Part shown: positions 1 through 8,774 of the stretch, piece after piece
Position numbering within the stretch: the stretch's first letter is position 1
Layout: each line of letters opens with the position of its first letter
Source: Gammaproteobacteria bacterium
GTDB lineage: Bacteria > Pseudomonadota > Gammaproteobacteria > Steroidobacterales > Woeseiaceae
Length of the DNA stretch: 64,000 bases
Direction of reading: 5' to 3'
NCBI GenBank assembly: GCA_009937615.1
Contig: JAACFB010000001.1
Coordinates: forward strand, 1-64,000
Notes under the pieces: generated by a model
Seen by the model: only the letters and a program-made list of their open reading frames with translations
Told to the model about the DNA's origin: nothing
Database searches by the model: none
Program-made: the position numbers and the translations under genes

Positions 1-729
1 TTCGTCATTGTTGCGCGAGTAGAAATAAACGCCGCGGTAGGTCAGGATCAATGCGCTGCTGTCGTCAGCTGCGATATCCATGCTGGTCGGACGAAACGGG
101 CGTTTACCTCCTCCGGTACTACGGCGCGAGGGCTGGGGCAGGCTGTCGACGACGCCCAGGTACTCGGCAAGGACAGACTCATCCGAGCCCGGCTTGAGGG
201 GCAGCGCGTAGAGGCGGGCCGGGATATCGCGTTTCGACAGCACGAGTATCTGACGCCGCGCCGTGTCGACCGCGACGGCTTCAGCGTCCCTGGGGCCCTC
301 GGGATAGCTGAAATCGATGCGCCAGGCAATTTCGACGGATCGCGCATCAGGGGCCGGTTCTTCGACGACGTAAAGCGTTACGTCCCTGCGGTTCCCGTTG
401 TTATCGCCAATATCCGCGACGAGCAGGTACGGGACGCTATCCAGCGTAAAAGCGGCAAGATCCTCCCAGTCGCGGTGCCCGGCCTTACTGATTTCGACCT
501 TGCCACGCTTGGCGCCGTCGACACCGATGCCGTAAAGAACAGGCCGGCCGCCGTCGTTAACGGCCCAGAGCAAATCCTGGCGGCGTTGCGACTGAGCGAG
601 ACCGCTGGCCTCGTCGAGCGGCCCGTAGCCAATCCGTCCGGTCATTTCGATCACGGACTCCGGCGCCGGTGGTTTGTCCGCATCGGCGCAGCCGACGACA
701 AGACTGAGAGCGCAGATCAATAGACGCAT
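1..729 (-). CDS. Secreted lipoprotein of unknown function, C-terminus cut by window edge
   Basis: Reading the minus strand from the ATG at 729 gives an uninterrupted 243-codon frame running off position 1, so this is a partial gene. The N-terminus MRLLICALSLVVGCADA is a lipoprotein signal peptide: a short basic start, a hydrophobic core and the lipobox VVGC with Cys14 as the lipidation site. The visible body contains repeated short beta-type segments (LLWAVNDGG, LLVADIGDNNGNR, AVAVDTARRQILVLSKR) like those of beta-propeller or esterase-like periplasmic proteins. Function is not assigned. It is divergent from deoD, with 69 bp between the two start codons. Codon use matches its neighbours. Confidence 0.8.
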   Translation of the reverse strand, partial: MRLLICALSLVVGCADADKPPAPESVIEMTGRIGYGPLDEASGLAQSQRRQDLLWAVNDGGRPVLYGIGVDGAKRGKVEISKAGHRDWEDLAAFTLDSVPYLLVADIGDNNGNRRDVTLYVVEEPAPDARSVEIAWRIDFSYPEGPRDAEAVAVDTARRQILVLSKRDIPARLYALPLKPGSDESVLAEYLGVVDSLPQPSRRSTGGGKRPFRPTSMDIAADDSSALILTYRGVYFYSRNNDE

Positions 730-765
730 GACATACTACCGCGGTAAGGTTATGCAAATAATAAA

Positions 766-784
766 GTGTGGCGCAGTGCCACAC
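766..784. promoter_or_regulatory. Perfect 7-bp inverted repeat upstream of deoD
   Basis: GTGTGGC and GCCACAC flank a 5-nt spacer and end 14 nt before the deoD ATG. An AT-rich stretch (AAATAATAAAG) precedes it. It could be an operator for a nucleoside-responsive repressor or a short leader hairpin near the ribosome binding site. The symmetry is seen; the role is inferred. Confidence 0.4.
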
Positions 785-798
785 GCGAAGCGAGAGAA

Positions 799-1512
799 AT
801 GGCGACCAAACACATGAACGCAGCGCCGGGCGATTTTGCCGAGACGGTGTTGATGCCGGGCGACCCCTTGCGTGCTCAGTATATCGCGGACACGTATCTC
901 GACAACGCGCGCCGGGTCACCGACGTGCGCAACATGTGGGGGTTCACCGGCACCTACAAAGGCCATCCCGTATCGGTGATGGCTCATGGAATGGGCATCC
1001 CTTCCGTGTCGATCTACTGCAGCGAGCTGCTTAGCGACTACGGGGTCAAACGAATGATCCGCGTAGGCAGCTGCGGAACGTCGCACCCGGACGTGAAGCT
1101 CCGCGACATCATCATCGGCATGGGCGCCTGCACGGACTCCGGCGTCAATCGCATGCGCTTCGGCGGCTACGATTTTGCCGCGATTGCGAGTTTTGACCTG
1201 GTCCGCAAAGCGGTCGCTGCAGCCCGGGCACACGAGGTTCGTTATCACGTCGGCAACCTGTTCTCGGCGGACCTGTTCTATACGCCCGATCCCGACATGT
1301 TCGCGACCATGGCCAGGTTCAACGTCTACGGAATAGAAATGGAGGCGGCTGGGATCTATCCGCTGGCGGCCGAAAACGGTGCCGAGGCACTGGCTATATG
1401 CACGGTCAGCGACGACATACCGACCGGTGACGCGCTGTCGACCGAGGAGCGGCAGACGACGTTCGACGAGATGATTCTCGTCGCTCTCGAATCGGTTGTC
1501 GCTGAGAGCTGA
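799..1512 (+). CDS. deoD: Purine nucleoside phosphorylase, DeoD type
   Basis: A 237-residue protein close to E. coli DeoD in length (239) and sequence. It phosphorolyses purine (deoxy)ribonucleosides to the free base and (deoxy)ribose-1-phosphate in the cytoplasm. Visible signatures are the N-terminal MATKHMNA with the conserved His5, the phosphate-loop segment [22 protein letters not shown], the sugar-binding EMEAAG, and VSDD plus ERQTTF, which carry the catalytic Asp and Arg of the family. The ATG at 799 is chosen over the longer frame because it matches the family N-terminus and follows a GAGAGAA ribosome site. It is the first gene of a deo operon; deoC follows within a few bases. Confidence 0.96.
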   Translation: MATKHMNAAPGDFAETVLMPGDPLRAQYIADTYLDNARRVTDVRNMWGFTGTYKGHPVSVMAHGMGIPSVSIYCSELLSDYGVKRMIRVGSCGTSHPDVKLRDIIIGMGACTDSGVNRMRFGGYDFAAIASFDLVRKAVAAARAHEVRYHVGNLFSADLFYTPDPDMFATMARFNVYGIEMEAAGIYPLAAENGAEALAICTVSDDIPTGDALSTEERQTTFDEMILVALESVVAES

Positions 1513-1518
1513 GTGGGT

Positions 1519-2445
1519 ATGGCCGTGTCCGCAGTAAACGCAATGCATCGGCTGCCGGATCTGAGCCGCGTGCCCGTGGTGGACGAGGTCGGCGTCAACG
1601 AACGCGTCGCCCGGTTCCAGACCCGCAGCATCAAGTCAGCATCAAAGATCGAGGCACTGAAACTGATCCTGTCCATGATCGACCTGACGACGCTGGAAGG
1701 TCAGGACACGCCGGGCAAGGTTCGCCAGCTGTGCCAGAAGGCGATTCACCTGCACGACTCGATGCCCGGGTTACCGCACGTCGCGGCCGTCTGCGTCTAT
1801 CCGACAATGGTCGGTATTGCTCGCGAGGCCCTTCAGGGCAGGGACATCAACATCGCCTCGGTGGCGACCGGATTTCCGAGCGGTCAGGCGCCCCTGTCGG
1901 TCAAGCTCGAGGAGACCCGCCTGGCCGTCGAGTCCGGTGCAAACGAGATCGACATGGTAATTTCGCGCGGCGCATTTCTCGCCGGGAATTATCAGCTCGT
2001 GTTCGACGAGATCATGGCTATAAAAGAGGCCTGTGGCGATGCGCACCTCAAGGTCATTCTCGAGACAGGCGAACTGGGCACGCTGGACCGCGTGCGGCGC
2101 GCAAGCGTGCTGGCGATGCATGCCGGCGCCGATTTCATCAAGACATCGACCGGCAAAATCCAGCCGGCAGCGACGATGCAGGTGACGCTGGTCATGCTGC
2201 AGGCCATCCGCGACTATTTCTATGAGACCGGGCGCATGGTTGGGATGAAGCCGGCGGGCGGCATTTCACAGTCAAAGCTGGCCGTGCACTACCTGGTCAT
2301 GCTCCGAGAGACCCTGGGCAATGCGTGGATGACGCCTGAGTGGTTTCGCTTTGGCGCCAGTTCGCTCGCCAACGATGTGTTGATGCAGCTGCAGAAGCAG
2401 GCGACCGGCGTGTATCAGTCGGCCGATTATTTTTCGAAGGACTAG
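1519..2445 (+). CDS. deoC: Deoxyribose-phosphate aldolase, long form
   Basis: A class I aldolase splitting 2-deoxyribose-5-phosphate into acetaldehyde and glyceraldehyde-3-phosphate. The Schiff-base lysine lies in FIKTSTGKIQ (about residue 208) and the second conserved lysine in GMKPAGGIS (about residue 244). At about 308 residues it is longer than E. coli DeoC (259) and resembles the long DERA type found in animals and some bacteria, with an extra N-terminal segment. A GTG at 1513, directly after the deoD stop, is an alternative start two codons upstream. It is tightly linked to deoD and followed by two aldehyde dehydrogenase genes that could take the acetaldehyde. No phosphopentomutase (deoB) is present in this operon. 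Confidence 0.94.
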   Translation: MAVSAVNAMHRLPDLSRVPVVDEVGVNERVARFQTRSIKSASKIEALKLILSMIDLTTLEGQDTPGKVRQLCQKAIHLHDSMPGLPHVAAVCVYPTMVGIAREALQGRDINIASVATGFPSGQAPLSVKLEETRLAVESGANEIDMVISRGAFLAGNYQLVFDEIMAIKEACGDAHLKVILETGELGTLDRVRRASVLAMHAGADFIKTSTGKIQPAATMQVTLVMLQAIRDYFYETGRMVGMKPAGGISQSKLAVHYLVMLRETLGNAWMTPEWFRFGASSLANDVLMQLQKQATGVYQSADYFSKD

Positions 2446-2489
2446 CGGCGGCGGCGCGTATGCATGTCGCACCTACAGGTAGATGAGTG

Positions 2490-3959
2490 ATGGCAATTCC
2501 TGAAAACAAGCTGGCGTTCGGCGATGGCTGGCAGTATTCGCCGGCGCCCGAAAGCATCGATCATATTAAGGTCAGGAAAAAGTACGATCTGTTCATCGGT
2601 GGCGATTTCGTCGCGCCCGTGAAAGGCCGGTACTTCGAGACGATCAATCCGGCAACCGAGGAGCGGCTCAGCCGCGTCGGGCTCGGCACTGAACTCGATG
2701 TCGACAAGGCCGTCGCGGCGGCGCGCAAAGCATACAGCTCCTGGTCACGCATGAAGGCGGCCGAGCGCGGTAAATACGTGTATCGGATCGCGCGCATACT
2801 GCAGGAGCGCGCCCGAGAGTTCGCGGCCATTGAATCCCTGGATGGCGGCAAGCCGATCCGCGAGTCCCGCGACGTCGACATACCGTTGGCTGCGGCGCAC
2901 TTCTTTTACTATGCCGGCTGGGCCGACAAGCTCGACTACGCGTTTCCCGGCCGCACGGCAAGGCCACTGGGCGTCGCCGGGCAAATCATCCCGTGGAATT
3001 TCCCGCTGCTGATGGCGGCGTGGAAAATTGCGCCGGCGCTCGCCTGCGGTAACACGGTCGTTCTGAAGCCGGCCGAGACAACGCCGCTGACGGCGATGAA
3101 GCTCGCCGAAGTCGTTGCCGATGCGGGTCTGCCGCCGGGCGTCGTTAACATCGTAACCGGGGCCGGCGACACCGGGGCTGCCATCGTCAACCATCCGGGC
3201 GTCGACAAGATCGCTTTCACCGGATCGACCGCGGTCGGCCGCATCATTCAGAAAGCCCTGGCCGGCACGAACAAGAGATACACGCTCGAACTCGGCGGTA
3301 AAGCCGCCAATATCATTTTCGCCGATGCGGCGATCGATCAGGCGGTTGAGGGGATCGTCAACGGCATCTTCTTCAACCAGGGCCATGTTTGCTGTGCCGG
3401 CTCCCGATTGCTCGTACAGGAATCGGTGGCCGATCAGGTCATCCAGAAACTCAAAGACCGCATGGACACCTTGATTGTGGGTGACCCGCTGGACAAGAAC
3501 ACGGATATCGGCGCGATCAATTCGGCTGCACAGCTGGAAACGATCGAATCGTATCTTGCGATCGGCGAAGAAGAGGGCGCCGAGCTGTATCAAAGCGCCT
3601 GCCCGGTACCGGACAGGGGTTACTGGTGCCGGCCCACGTTGTTCACGGGCGTGTCGCAGTCGAATCGCGTGGTGCAGGAAGAGATCTTCGGTCCCGTGCT
3701 TGCCATCCAGACGTTTCGCACCTTTAGCGAAGCTTTATCCAAAGCGAATAACACGCGCTACGGGTTGTCGGGCGGAGTGTGGACCGACAAGGGCGCCAAA
3801 ATCTTCAAAATCACGCAAAACGTGCGTGCCGGCGTCGTGTGGGCGAACACGTTCAATAAGTTCGATCCGACATCACCGTTCGGGGGCTACAAGGAAAGTG
3901 GCGTCGGCCGCGAAGGCGGGCTGCACGGGCTTGATGCCTACCTGAAGCTGGAGGCATGA
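2490..3959 (+). CDS. NAD(P)-dependent aldehyde dehydrogenase
   Basis: A full-length aldehyde dehydrogenase (489 residues) with the Rossmann-fold cofactor site GQIIPWNFPLLM, the general-base Glu in LELGGK, and the catalytic Cys in NQGHVCCAGSR (about residue 301). Directly downstream of deoC, it is well placed to oxidise the acetaldehyde released by the aldolase, though this substrate is inferred from position. The ATG at 2490 follows an AGGT ribosome site; a GTG one codon earlier is possible. It ends in a 4-bp ATGA overlap with a second aldehyde-dehydrogenase-like gene, a pairing that recalls the two ALDH domains of ALDH16 proteins. Confidence 0.93.
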   Translation: MAIPENKLAFGDGWQYSPAPESIDHIKVRKKYDLFIGGDFVAPVKGRYFETINPATEERLSRVGLGTELDVDKAVAAARKAYSSWSRMKAAERGKYVYRIARILQERAREFAAIESLDGGKPIRESRDVDIPLAAAHFFYYAGWADKLDYAFPGRTARPLGVAGQIIPWNFPLLMAAWKIAPALACGNTVVLKPAETTPLTAMKLAEVVADAGLPPGVVNIVTGAGDTGAAIVNHPGVDKIAFTGSTAVGRIIQKALAGTNKRYTLELGGKAANIIFADAAIDQAVEGIVNGIFFNQGHVCCAGSRLLVQESVADQVIQKLKDRMDTLIVGDPLDKNTDIGAINSAAQLETIESYLAIGEEEGAELYQSACPVPDRGYWCRPTLFTGVSQSNRVVQEEIFGPVLAIQTFRTFSEALSKANNTRYGLSGGVWTDKGAKIFKITQNVRAGVVWANTFNKFDPTSPFGGYKESGVGREGGLHGLDAYLKLEA

Positions 3960-4834
3960 CGATGGCCGCCAAATCAAAACGCGTGCCGGTTGCGAAAACC
4001 TACAAGATCTACATCGACGGCAAGTTTCCGCGCACCGAGTCGGGGCGTTACTTTGCATTGGAGGACAAGAAGGGCGCCGTCATCGCTAACGTGTGCCGCG
4101 GCAGCCGCAAGGACTTCCGCAATGCGGTCGTCGCGGCGCGCAAGGCACAGCCGGGCTGGGCGAAAGCCAGTGCGTATCTGCGGGGCCAGATCCTTTATCG
4201 CATTGCGGAGATGCTGGAGGGGCGCCGGGAACAGTTTGTCGCTGAACTTCGAGCCCAGGGTGTCGCCAATCGCGCGGCAGAAAAGGAAGTCGATACCAGT
4301 ATCGACCGACTGATCTATTTTGCGGGTTGGGCCGACAAGTATCAGCAGATCTTCAGTGCCGTGAATCCGGTCAGCTCGTCGCATTTCAACTTTTCAGTGC
4401 TTGAGCCGACCGGCGTAGTGTCTGTTTTGGCGCCCGACGACAGCGGGCTGATCGGGCTCGTGTCGAATATCGCCCCGGCAATCGTGGGCGGCAACAGCTG
4501 CGTGGTTCTTGCCTCGGAGTCCATGCCGCTGTGCGCGGTAAGCTTTGCCGAGGTGCTCCACGCGTCGGATGTGCCGGGCGGCGTCGTCAATATCCTGACC
4601 GGCTTCCGTTCCGAGCTGACCGAGCAGTTCGCCTCTCACATGGATGTTAATGCCGTCGTTTATTGTGACGCCGACAAGAAAACCGCCGCGGCCATCCAGG
4701 TAGCGGCAGCCGACAATATCAAGCGCGTCATTTCCCGTGTCCGGATTCGATGGCCGGATGCGTCAGCGCAGCATCCCTACCTGATACGCGATACCCAGGA
4801 GGTGAAAACGACCTGGCATCCGATCGGCGTTTAG
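3956..4834 (+). CDS. Half-length aldehyde-dehydrogenase-like protein lacking catalytic residues
   Basis: A 292-residue protein resembling only the N-terminal part of aldehyde dehydrogenases (TYKIYIDGKFPRTESGRYF, AARKAQPGWAKASAYLRGQI, LEPTGVVSVLAPDDSGL). It stops before the catalytic domain, so the LELGG glutamate and the catalytic Cys are absent. The frame is clean and ends at a normal stop, and the start overlaps the preceding ALDH stop by ATGA, implying coupled translation in similar amounts. ALDH16 proteins carry an active ALDH domain followed by a non-catalytic one, so this pair may be a split ALDH16-like enzyme, with this gene acting as a structural or docking subunit. It could instead be a C-terminally eroded duplicate. 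Confidence 0.85.
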   Translation: MTMAAKSKRVPVAKTYKIYIDGKFPRTESGRYFALEDKKGAVIANVCRGSRKDFRNAVVAARKAQPGWAKASAYLRGQILYRIAEMLEGRREQFVAELRAQGVANRAAEKEVDTSIDRLIYFAGWADKYQQIFSAVNPVSSSHFNFSVLEPTGVVSVLAPDDSGLIGLVSNIAPAIVGGNSCVVLASESMPLCAVSFAEVLHASDVPGGVVNILTGFRSELTEQFASHMDVNAVVYCDADKKTAAAIQVAAADNIKRVISRVRIRWPDASAQHPYLIRDTQEVKTTWHPIGV

Positions 4835-4839
4835 CCGGT

Positions 4840-5817
4840 TTACCGGAAGTCGTCGAGTGCACCCGGTTCGATGCGCCCGCCGATCTGCCGGATAACCTTG
4901 GTCGCACAAAAAGTGCCAAGCCGAGCACATTCTTCCAGGGGCCTGTCATTGACCCAGCCATAAAGAAAGCCAGCGGAATAGGCATCACCCGCACCCGTTG
5001 TATCAACAATACTGGTCAGGGGCGTCGCGTCCTGCACGATCTTCTCGTCGCCCTGAACGATCACCGAACCTTTGGCTGAGCGCGTCATTGCGAACAGGTT
5101 GTTGTAGCCTCTCAGCGCGTCCAGCGACTCATCGAAGGATGAGGTTTCGAGCAGCGCATTGATCTCGTCTTCATCCGCGACAACGATATCGACACCCTGC
5201 TGCACGGCTTCTTCGAACGACTCCCGGTGCCGCTCCACGCAAAACGAATCAGAGAGCGACAGTGCGACGGCCGAGCCGTTTTCGGCTGCGATGTCCATAG
5301 CCTTGCGGGCGAGCTGCGGGCCCTCGGGCAGGTCCCAGACGTAGCCTTCGAGCAGTATGGCCTTCGGAGCCCCCAGCGTTGCCGGCGTTATATCGCCGAC
5401 GCTCAACTCCGTGCACGCACCGAGGTAGGTCTGCATCGTGCGCTGGCCGTTACTGCTGATCAGCACATGGCTTCGCGCGGTCGGCGGGCCGTCCGCACTC
5501 GGCTGCAGCCGGATGTCGACGCCCAGCGAGCGCATGTCGTGATTAAAAATCCCGCCAAGTTGATCGGCTTTAACCCGGCCGATGTACGCTGCAAGGCCGC
5601 CCAGGTTGGCAAAACCGGCGATCGTATTGGCGACTGAGCCACCCGACATCTCGGTCGCTGGTCCCATCATCCCGTAGATCTCGTGCGCTCGTTCTTCATC
5701 GATCAGGACCATCGAGCCCGGCACTGCACCGATTTGTTCGAGAAATCCGTCATCGATATGAGCAAGGATGTCAACGATGGCGTTACTAATTCCGAGGAGC
5801 TGCGTTGCTTGATTCAT
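4840..5817 (-). CDS. PfkB-family sugar/nucleoside kinase, adenosine kinase-like
   Basis: A 325-residue ribokinase/PfkB-fold kinase. The N-terminal substrate region reads GISNAIVDIL and MSGGSVANTIAGFANLGG; the C-terminal PfkB signature DTTGAGDAYSAGFLYG supplies the catalytic Asp and anion hole. This layout matches proteins annotated as adenosine kinase in proteobacteria, but ribokinase or inosine/guanosine kinase activity cannot be excluded. The start at 5817 (MNQATQLLG) is preferred over an upstream ATG because it matches the family N-terminus. It converges on the deo operon with only 5 bp between stop codons, so both belong to a nucleoside-use neighbourhood although they are transcribed separately. 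Confidence 0.85.
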   Translation of the reverse strand: MNQATQLLGISNAIVDILAHIDDGFLEQIGAVPGSMVLIDEERAHEIYGMMGPATEMSGGSVANTIAGFANLGGLAAYIGRVKADQLGGIFNHDMRSLGVDIRLQPSADGPPTARSHVLISSNGQRTMQTYLGACTELSVGDITPATLGAPKAILLEGYVWDLPEGPQLARKAMDIAAENGSAVALSLSDSFCVERHRESFEEAVQQGVDIVVADEDEINALLETSSFDESLDALRGYNNLFAMTRSAKGSVIVQGDEKIVQDATPLTSIVDTTGAGDAYSAGFLYGWVNDRPLEECARLGTFCATKVIRQIGGRIEPGALDDFR

Positions 5818-5956
5818 TCTATTGCCGTCGGGCCAAAAACGGCGCATAGCCTACCATCGTCGGGCTCAATCTGCTTGAGATTTGATGTAAACAATCGGCA
5901 ACTGTATCGTCATAGATCAAGCGCTGATATCGTATGCCGATGTACGGAGACAAGTA

Positions 5957-6607
5957 ATGCGAAGATCCGCCGCGTTGTTCCTTCCGCTGACGCTGATCCT
6001 GCTCTATTACGCATTCTGGATCGGCAGCCTGGCGTTCTTGCTGCAACGGTTTCCGCTGCTCGCTGAGTATTTTCCTATCGGCGGCATCGATGACCTCGTG
6101 GAGGCCGGGCGGGATTCGTTCGAACCGGTATATTCGAGTGTCGAGGAGACCGTGCTGTCCCCCGAGGGCCCGTTTCGCCTGGCTATTGCGTGCATTGGCG
6201 CCCTGATCCTGACCGTGCCGGTGTCATGGGCCTATTTCATCACGACGCGAACCCGCAGGGTCTACCAGTCGTTCGCCCAGACGATCATGATATTGCCCGT
6301 AGTCGTGTCAGGCATATCGATGATCGTCCTAAATAGTCTCGCACTGGCGTTCAGCCTCGCCGGCGTAGTTGCGGCCGTCCGCTTTCGGTTCTCGCTTGCG
6401 CAGCCTTCGGATGCGATGTACATCTTCGTCGCGATCGCGATCGGGCTGGGCTCGGGTATTGGCGCGCTGGGCGTGTCGACGGTCATATCGCTGTCGTTTG
6501 TACTCACGACATTGATCATCTGGAAGCTGGAGTACGGCAAAACGTTGTCCGGACCGTTTCTCAACCTGCTGACGAGGCGCGGTCGAGATGACGATGATTT
6601 CGATTGA
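5957..6607 (+). CDS. DUF4956-like inner membrane protein
   Basis: A 216-residue membrane protein with one N-terminal membrane segment (residues 5-30), a periplasmic-type loop, and four further hydrophobic segments (about 75-95, 112-135, 150-170, 172-190). The stretch AAVRFRFSLAQPSDAMYIF followed by VAIAIGLGSGIGALG is the hallmark of DUF4956 proteins, whose role is unknown. A good ribosome site (GGAGAC) lies 8 nt before the ATG. The acidic tail RGRDDDDFD is cytoplasmic if the topology is as guessed. The next gene starts 17 bp downstream on the same strand, so the two are probably co-transcribed. Confidence 0.75.
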   Translation: MRRSAALFLPLTLILLYYAFWIGSLAFLLQRFPLLAEYFPIGGIDDLVEAGRDSFEPVYSSVEETVLSPEGPFRLAIACIGALILTVPVSWAYFITTRTRRVYQSFAQTIMILPVVVSGISMIVLNSLALAFSLAGVVAAVRFRFSLAQPSDAMYIFVAIAIGLGSGIGALGVSTVISLSFVLTTLIIWKLEYGKTLSGPFLNLLTRRGRDDDDFD

Positions 6608-6623
6608 CCGATAAGCACGATTG

Positions 6624-7592
6624 ATGGAACGCAGAGAAATCAATACGCTGAACGCGGACAGTATCCTCGTCGTTCACGGCCGGGGCTTCAAGCCGGATAT
6701 CGATTCTTTCCTCGATGTGACAACGACGGCGTTGCGGGCAGGTGTCGAGCGCGACTATCCGGAAGAGCGCGTGCACCTGAGCATAGTGCCGATCGTATTT
6801 GCCTATTACGGCGATCTCACCAACAAGTTGCTCGAAGAGAAAGGCCAGGCCGGCGATATGGCATTGGACCTTGGCGATCGTCGCAACGCTTTGCACAGAC
6901 TGCGCGACTTCAATTCACGTAAACGCTTTAACCTGCGCCAGTACGATCGCCTTCCGGGTAAAACGGCGCTGCCTGAATTCCTGGCGGACATTGGCGCGCC
7001 GGTGCTCGGCGCGCTGGGCCTGACGATGCCGTTGATCGCGTCCGTTTCTGAAGATTTCCACGAGTACCTCGCCGGAACGTCGGATTACAAGGAAAAGGTG
7101 CGCGCGCGGGTACGCGAAAAAATGTGCAAGCTGCTCGAGCGGGGAGATCGGGTTCTGTTGATCACACACGGTACCGGATGCGTTGTCGCATACGATGTGC
7201 TCTGGCAGCTTTCGCACGACCCCCTGTATGCCGAACGATTCGGCCAATTCAAAATTGACACGTGGTTAACGCTTGGTGCCCCGCTCGGAGATCACTACCT
7301 GCAGAAGCGCTTACTCGGCTCCGGTCCGGGATCGAAAGAGTCTTTTCCGACGAACATAATTTCCTGGTACAACGTCTCCGCCGAAGATGACTATACGTGC
7401 CATGACGGCACCGTCGCTGATGATTTCAAGGCGATGTTGCGAGAGCATATCGTCAGTGTCGTTAAAGACTACAAGATCTATAACCTGAGCGTTCGCTATG
7501 GCAAATCGAACCCGCACAGCTCGGTTGGCTATTACATACACCCGCGAGTCGCAAAAATCATCGTCAACTGGATGAACGCGCCCGTCACGTAG
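6624..7592 (+). CDS. Alpha/beta-hydrolase-fold-like protein with lost nucleophile
   Basis: A 322-residue protein. An opening strand (SILVVHGRGF) and a later strand-turn-helix (RVLLITHGTGCVVAYDVLW) are the normal places of the oxyanion region and nucleophile elbow of alpha/beta hydrolases. The elbow reads T-H-G-T-G: residue 183 is Gly where the nucleophilic Ser should be. A clear paralogue lies at 60141-61049, sharing LGAPLG/MGSPLG, the QKRL-GS segment, a D-DF--M segment and the C-terminal GYY/GYL-P region; there the elbow reads A-H-S-M-G with an intact Ser. This copy is therefore probably a binding or regulatory pseudoenzyme. The start is taken at the ATG at 6624; a TTG one codon earlier is possible. 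Confidence 0.7.
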   Translation: MERREINTLNADSILVVHGRGFKPDIDSFLDVTTTALRAGVERDYPEERVHLSIVPIVFAYYGDLTNKLLEEKGQAGDMALDLGDRRNALHRLRDFNSRKRFNLRQYDRLPGKTALPEFLADIGAPVLGALGLTMPLIASVSEDFHEYLAGTSDYKEKVRARVREKMCKLLERGDRVLLITHGTGCVVAYDVLWQLSHDPLYAERFGQFKIDTWLTLGAPLGDHYLQKRLLGSGPGSKESFPTNIISWYNVSAEDDYTCHDGTVADDFKAMLREHIVSVVKDYKIYNLSVRYGKSNPHSSVGYYIHPRVAKIIVNWMNAPVT

Positions 7593-7599
7593 GCCGTCC

Positions 7600-8670
7600 T
7601 TATATGCACGCCCCCACGAGCCGCCTCTGGACTTGCCGCGGATCGTCAATCCTTCTATAGAATTGCCTGATAAAACTCAGCGTCGAGTTGCGTGCGAATT
7701 TGCTGAGCGCCGGCTCCTCTCTGATCAGCGTTTCAATTTCATCACGACGCTCTCGAAAGTAGTCCAGCGTTGCCGGGAGCAGGGCGTTATTCGTGCACCG
7801 GCCGCGGTACAGGCGATCCCGCACCGACTTTATTTTGAAGCGCGGATGGGGCGCCGCATACGGAGCGTTGACGATCCCGGACATATCGAAGTCGTATGGC
7901 ACGGAATAGATCGTATTGTCGTCCGTTTTCAGCAGGATCTGGTTGTGGCAACAGTTGGCATCGGGTGAAGCGCGAATCGGCGAGAAATCGGTATTTCCGA
8001 TCATGTACTGAAACACCGACAAGAGGTTGGAGTACTCGGGTTGCAGGTCTGTCGGCAGTATCTCTTTGACGCGCATGCGGGATGTGTCGGTCCGCTTCTC
8101 GAGTCGTCGGCGATGTTCCAGCAAAATACCGTAATTTTCTATCTGCTGATTATCGTCTGTGAAATCATAGGTTACTCGCAGTAAACGAGCGCTAAAACTG
8201 ACGTCGCTCAACAGGCCGAATATCCGGTAAGCCATGTATTCATTCACCACCATCTGTTCGTAGCGTGGTGACTTGTTCTGGCAATGGGTCACGAGCTTGA
8301 TCTTGTCCTGCTTATCGAACAGCGTATTGCGAGTCTGTGATTTTTTGAAATTCAGCCGCAGCGGTGCAAATTTGCAGTGTTCCGGTTTGCGCCGAAACTG
8401 GCCGCGCGTTCGGACGCCGATATCGAACTCGACGAGTGTCCCGTCGGAGTCTTGGTAGCGCAGGGTTCCCGGCACGTACTTGTCGATCGGCCTTTCCCGC
8501 ATTATCAATCGGAAAGGTGCCGCGATTGTCACCTCCAGGAGCTCGTGGCTGGTGAATAGCGGATCCCGATCGCCGCCGGGCTGTGCCGCAGCGGTGGTGA
8601 CGAACAGGAACAATACCGACACGGCAACCGTCCAACGACCAGGGCACAACAGTTTTGTGAACGAAATCAT
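7600..8670 (-). CDS. Secreted conserved protein with kinase-fold-like motifs
   Basis: A 356-residue protein. The N-terminus from the ATG at 8670 is a signal peptide (hydrophobic residues 13-28, then TTAAAQ). The body carries GVRTRGQFRRKPEHC, KLVTHC, GNTDFS (residues 234-239), an Asn/His-containing NCCHN (249-253) and PYDFDMSG (259-266). The order GNTD, then Asn, then a hydrophobic-DFD resembles the catalytic loop and metal-binding Asp of HipA/CotH/APH-type kinase folds, but no nucleotide-binding loop is evident, so the assignment is only a hypothesis. It is divergent from a secreted phosphatase, with 104 bp between start codons. An upstream ATG at 8718 would put 16 non-signal residues ahead of the signal peptide and is rejected. 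Confidence 0.7.
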   Translation of the reverse strand: MISFTKLLCPGRWTVAVSVLFLFVTTAAAQPGGDRDPLFTSHELLEVTIAAPFRLIMRERPIDKYVPGTLRYQDSDGTLVEFDIGVRTRGQFRRKPEHCKFAPLRLNFKKSQTRNTLFDKQDKIKLVTHCQNKSPRYEQMVVNEYMAYRIFGLLSDVSFSARLLRVTYDFTDDNQQIENYGILLEHRRRLEKRTDTSRMRVKEILPTDLQPEYSNLLSVFQYMIGNTDFSPIRASPDANCCHNQILLKTDDNTIYSVPYDFDMSGIVNAPYAAPHPRFKIKSVRDRLYRGRCTNNALLPATLDYFRERRDEIETLIREEPALSKFARNSTLSFIRQFYRRIDDPRQVQRRLVGACI

Positions 8671-8774
8671 GATTGGCAAAAATTCTAGCACACGGGCAGG
8701 AACGACTGGGTGCGCCAAAATTGCCGCCGGGCCAAGTTGCTACTACACTAATCGTGGGTAAACCGGGATTCCAT

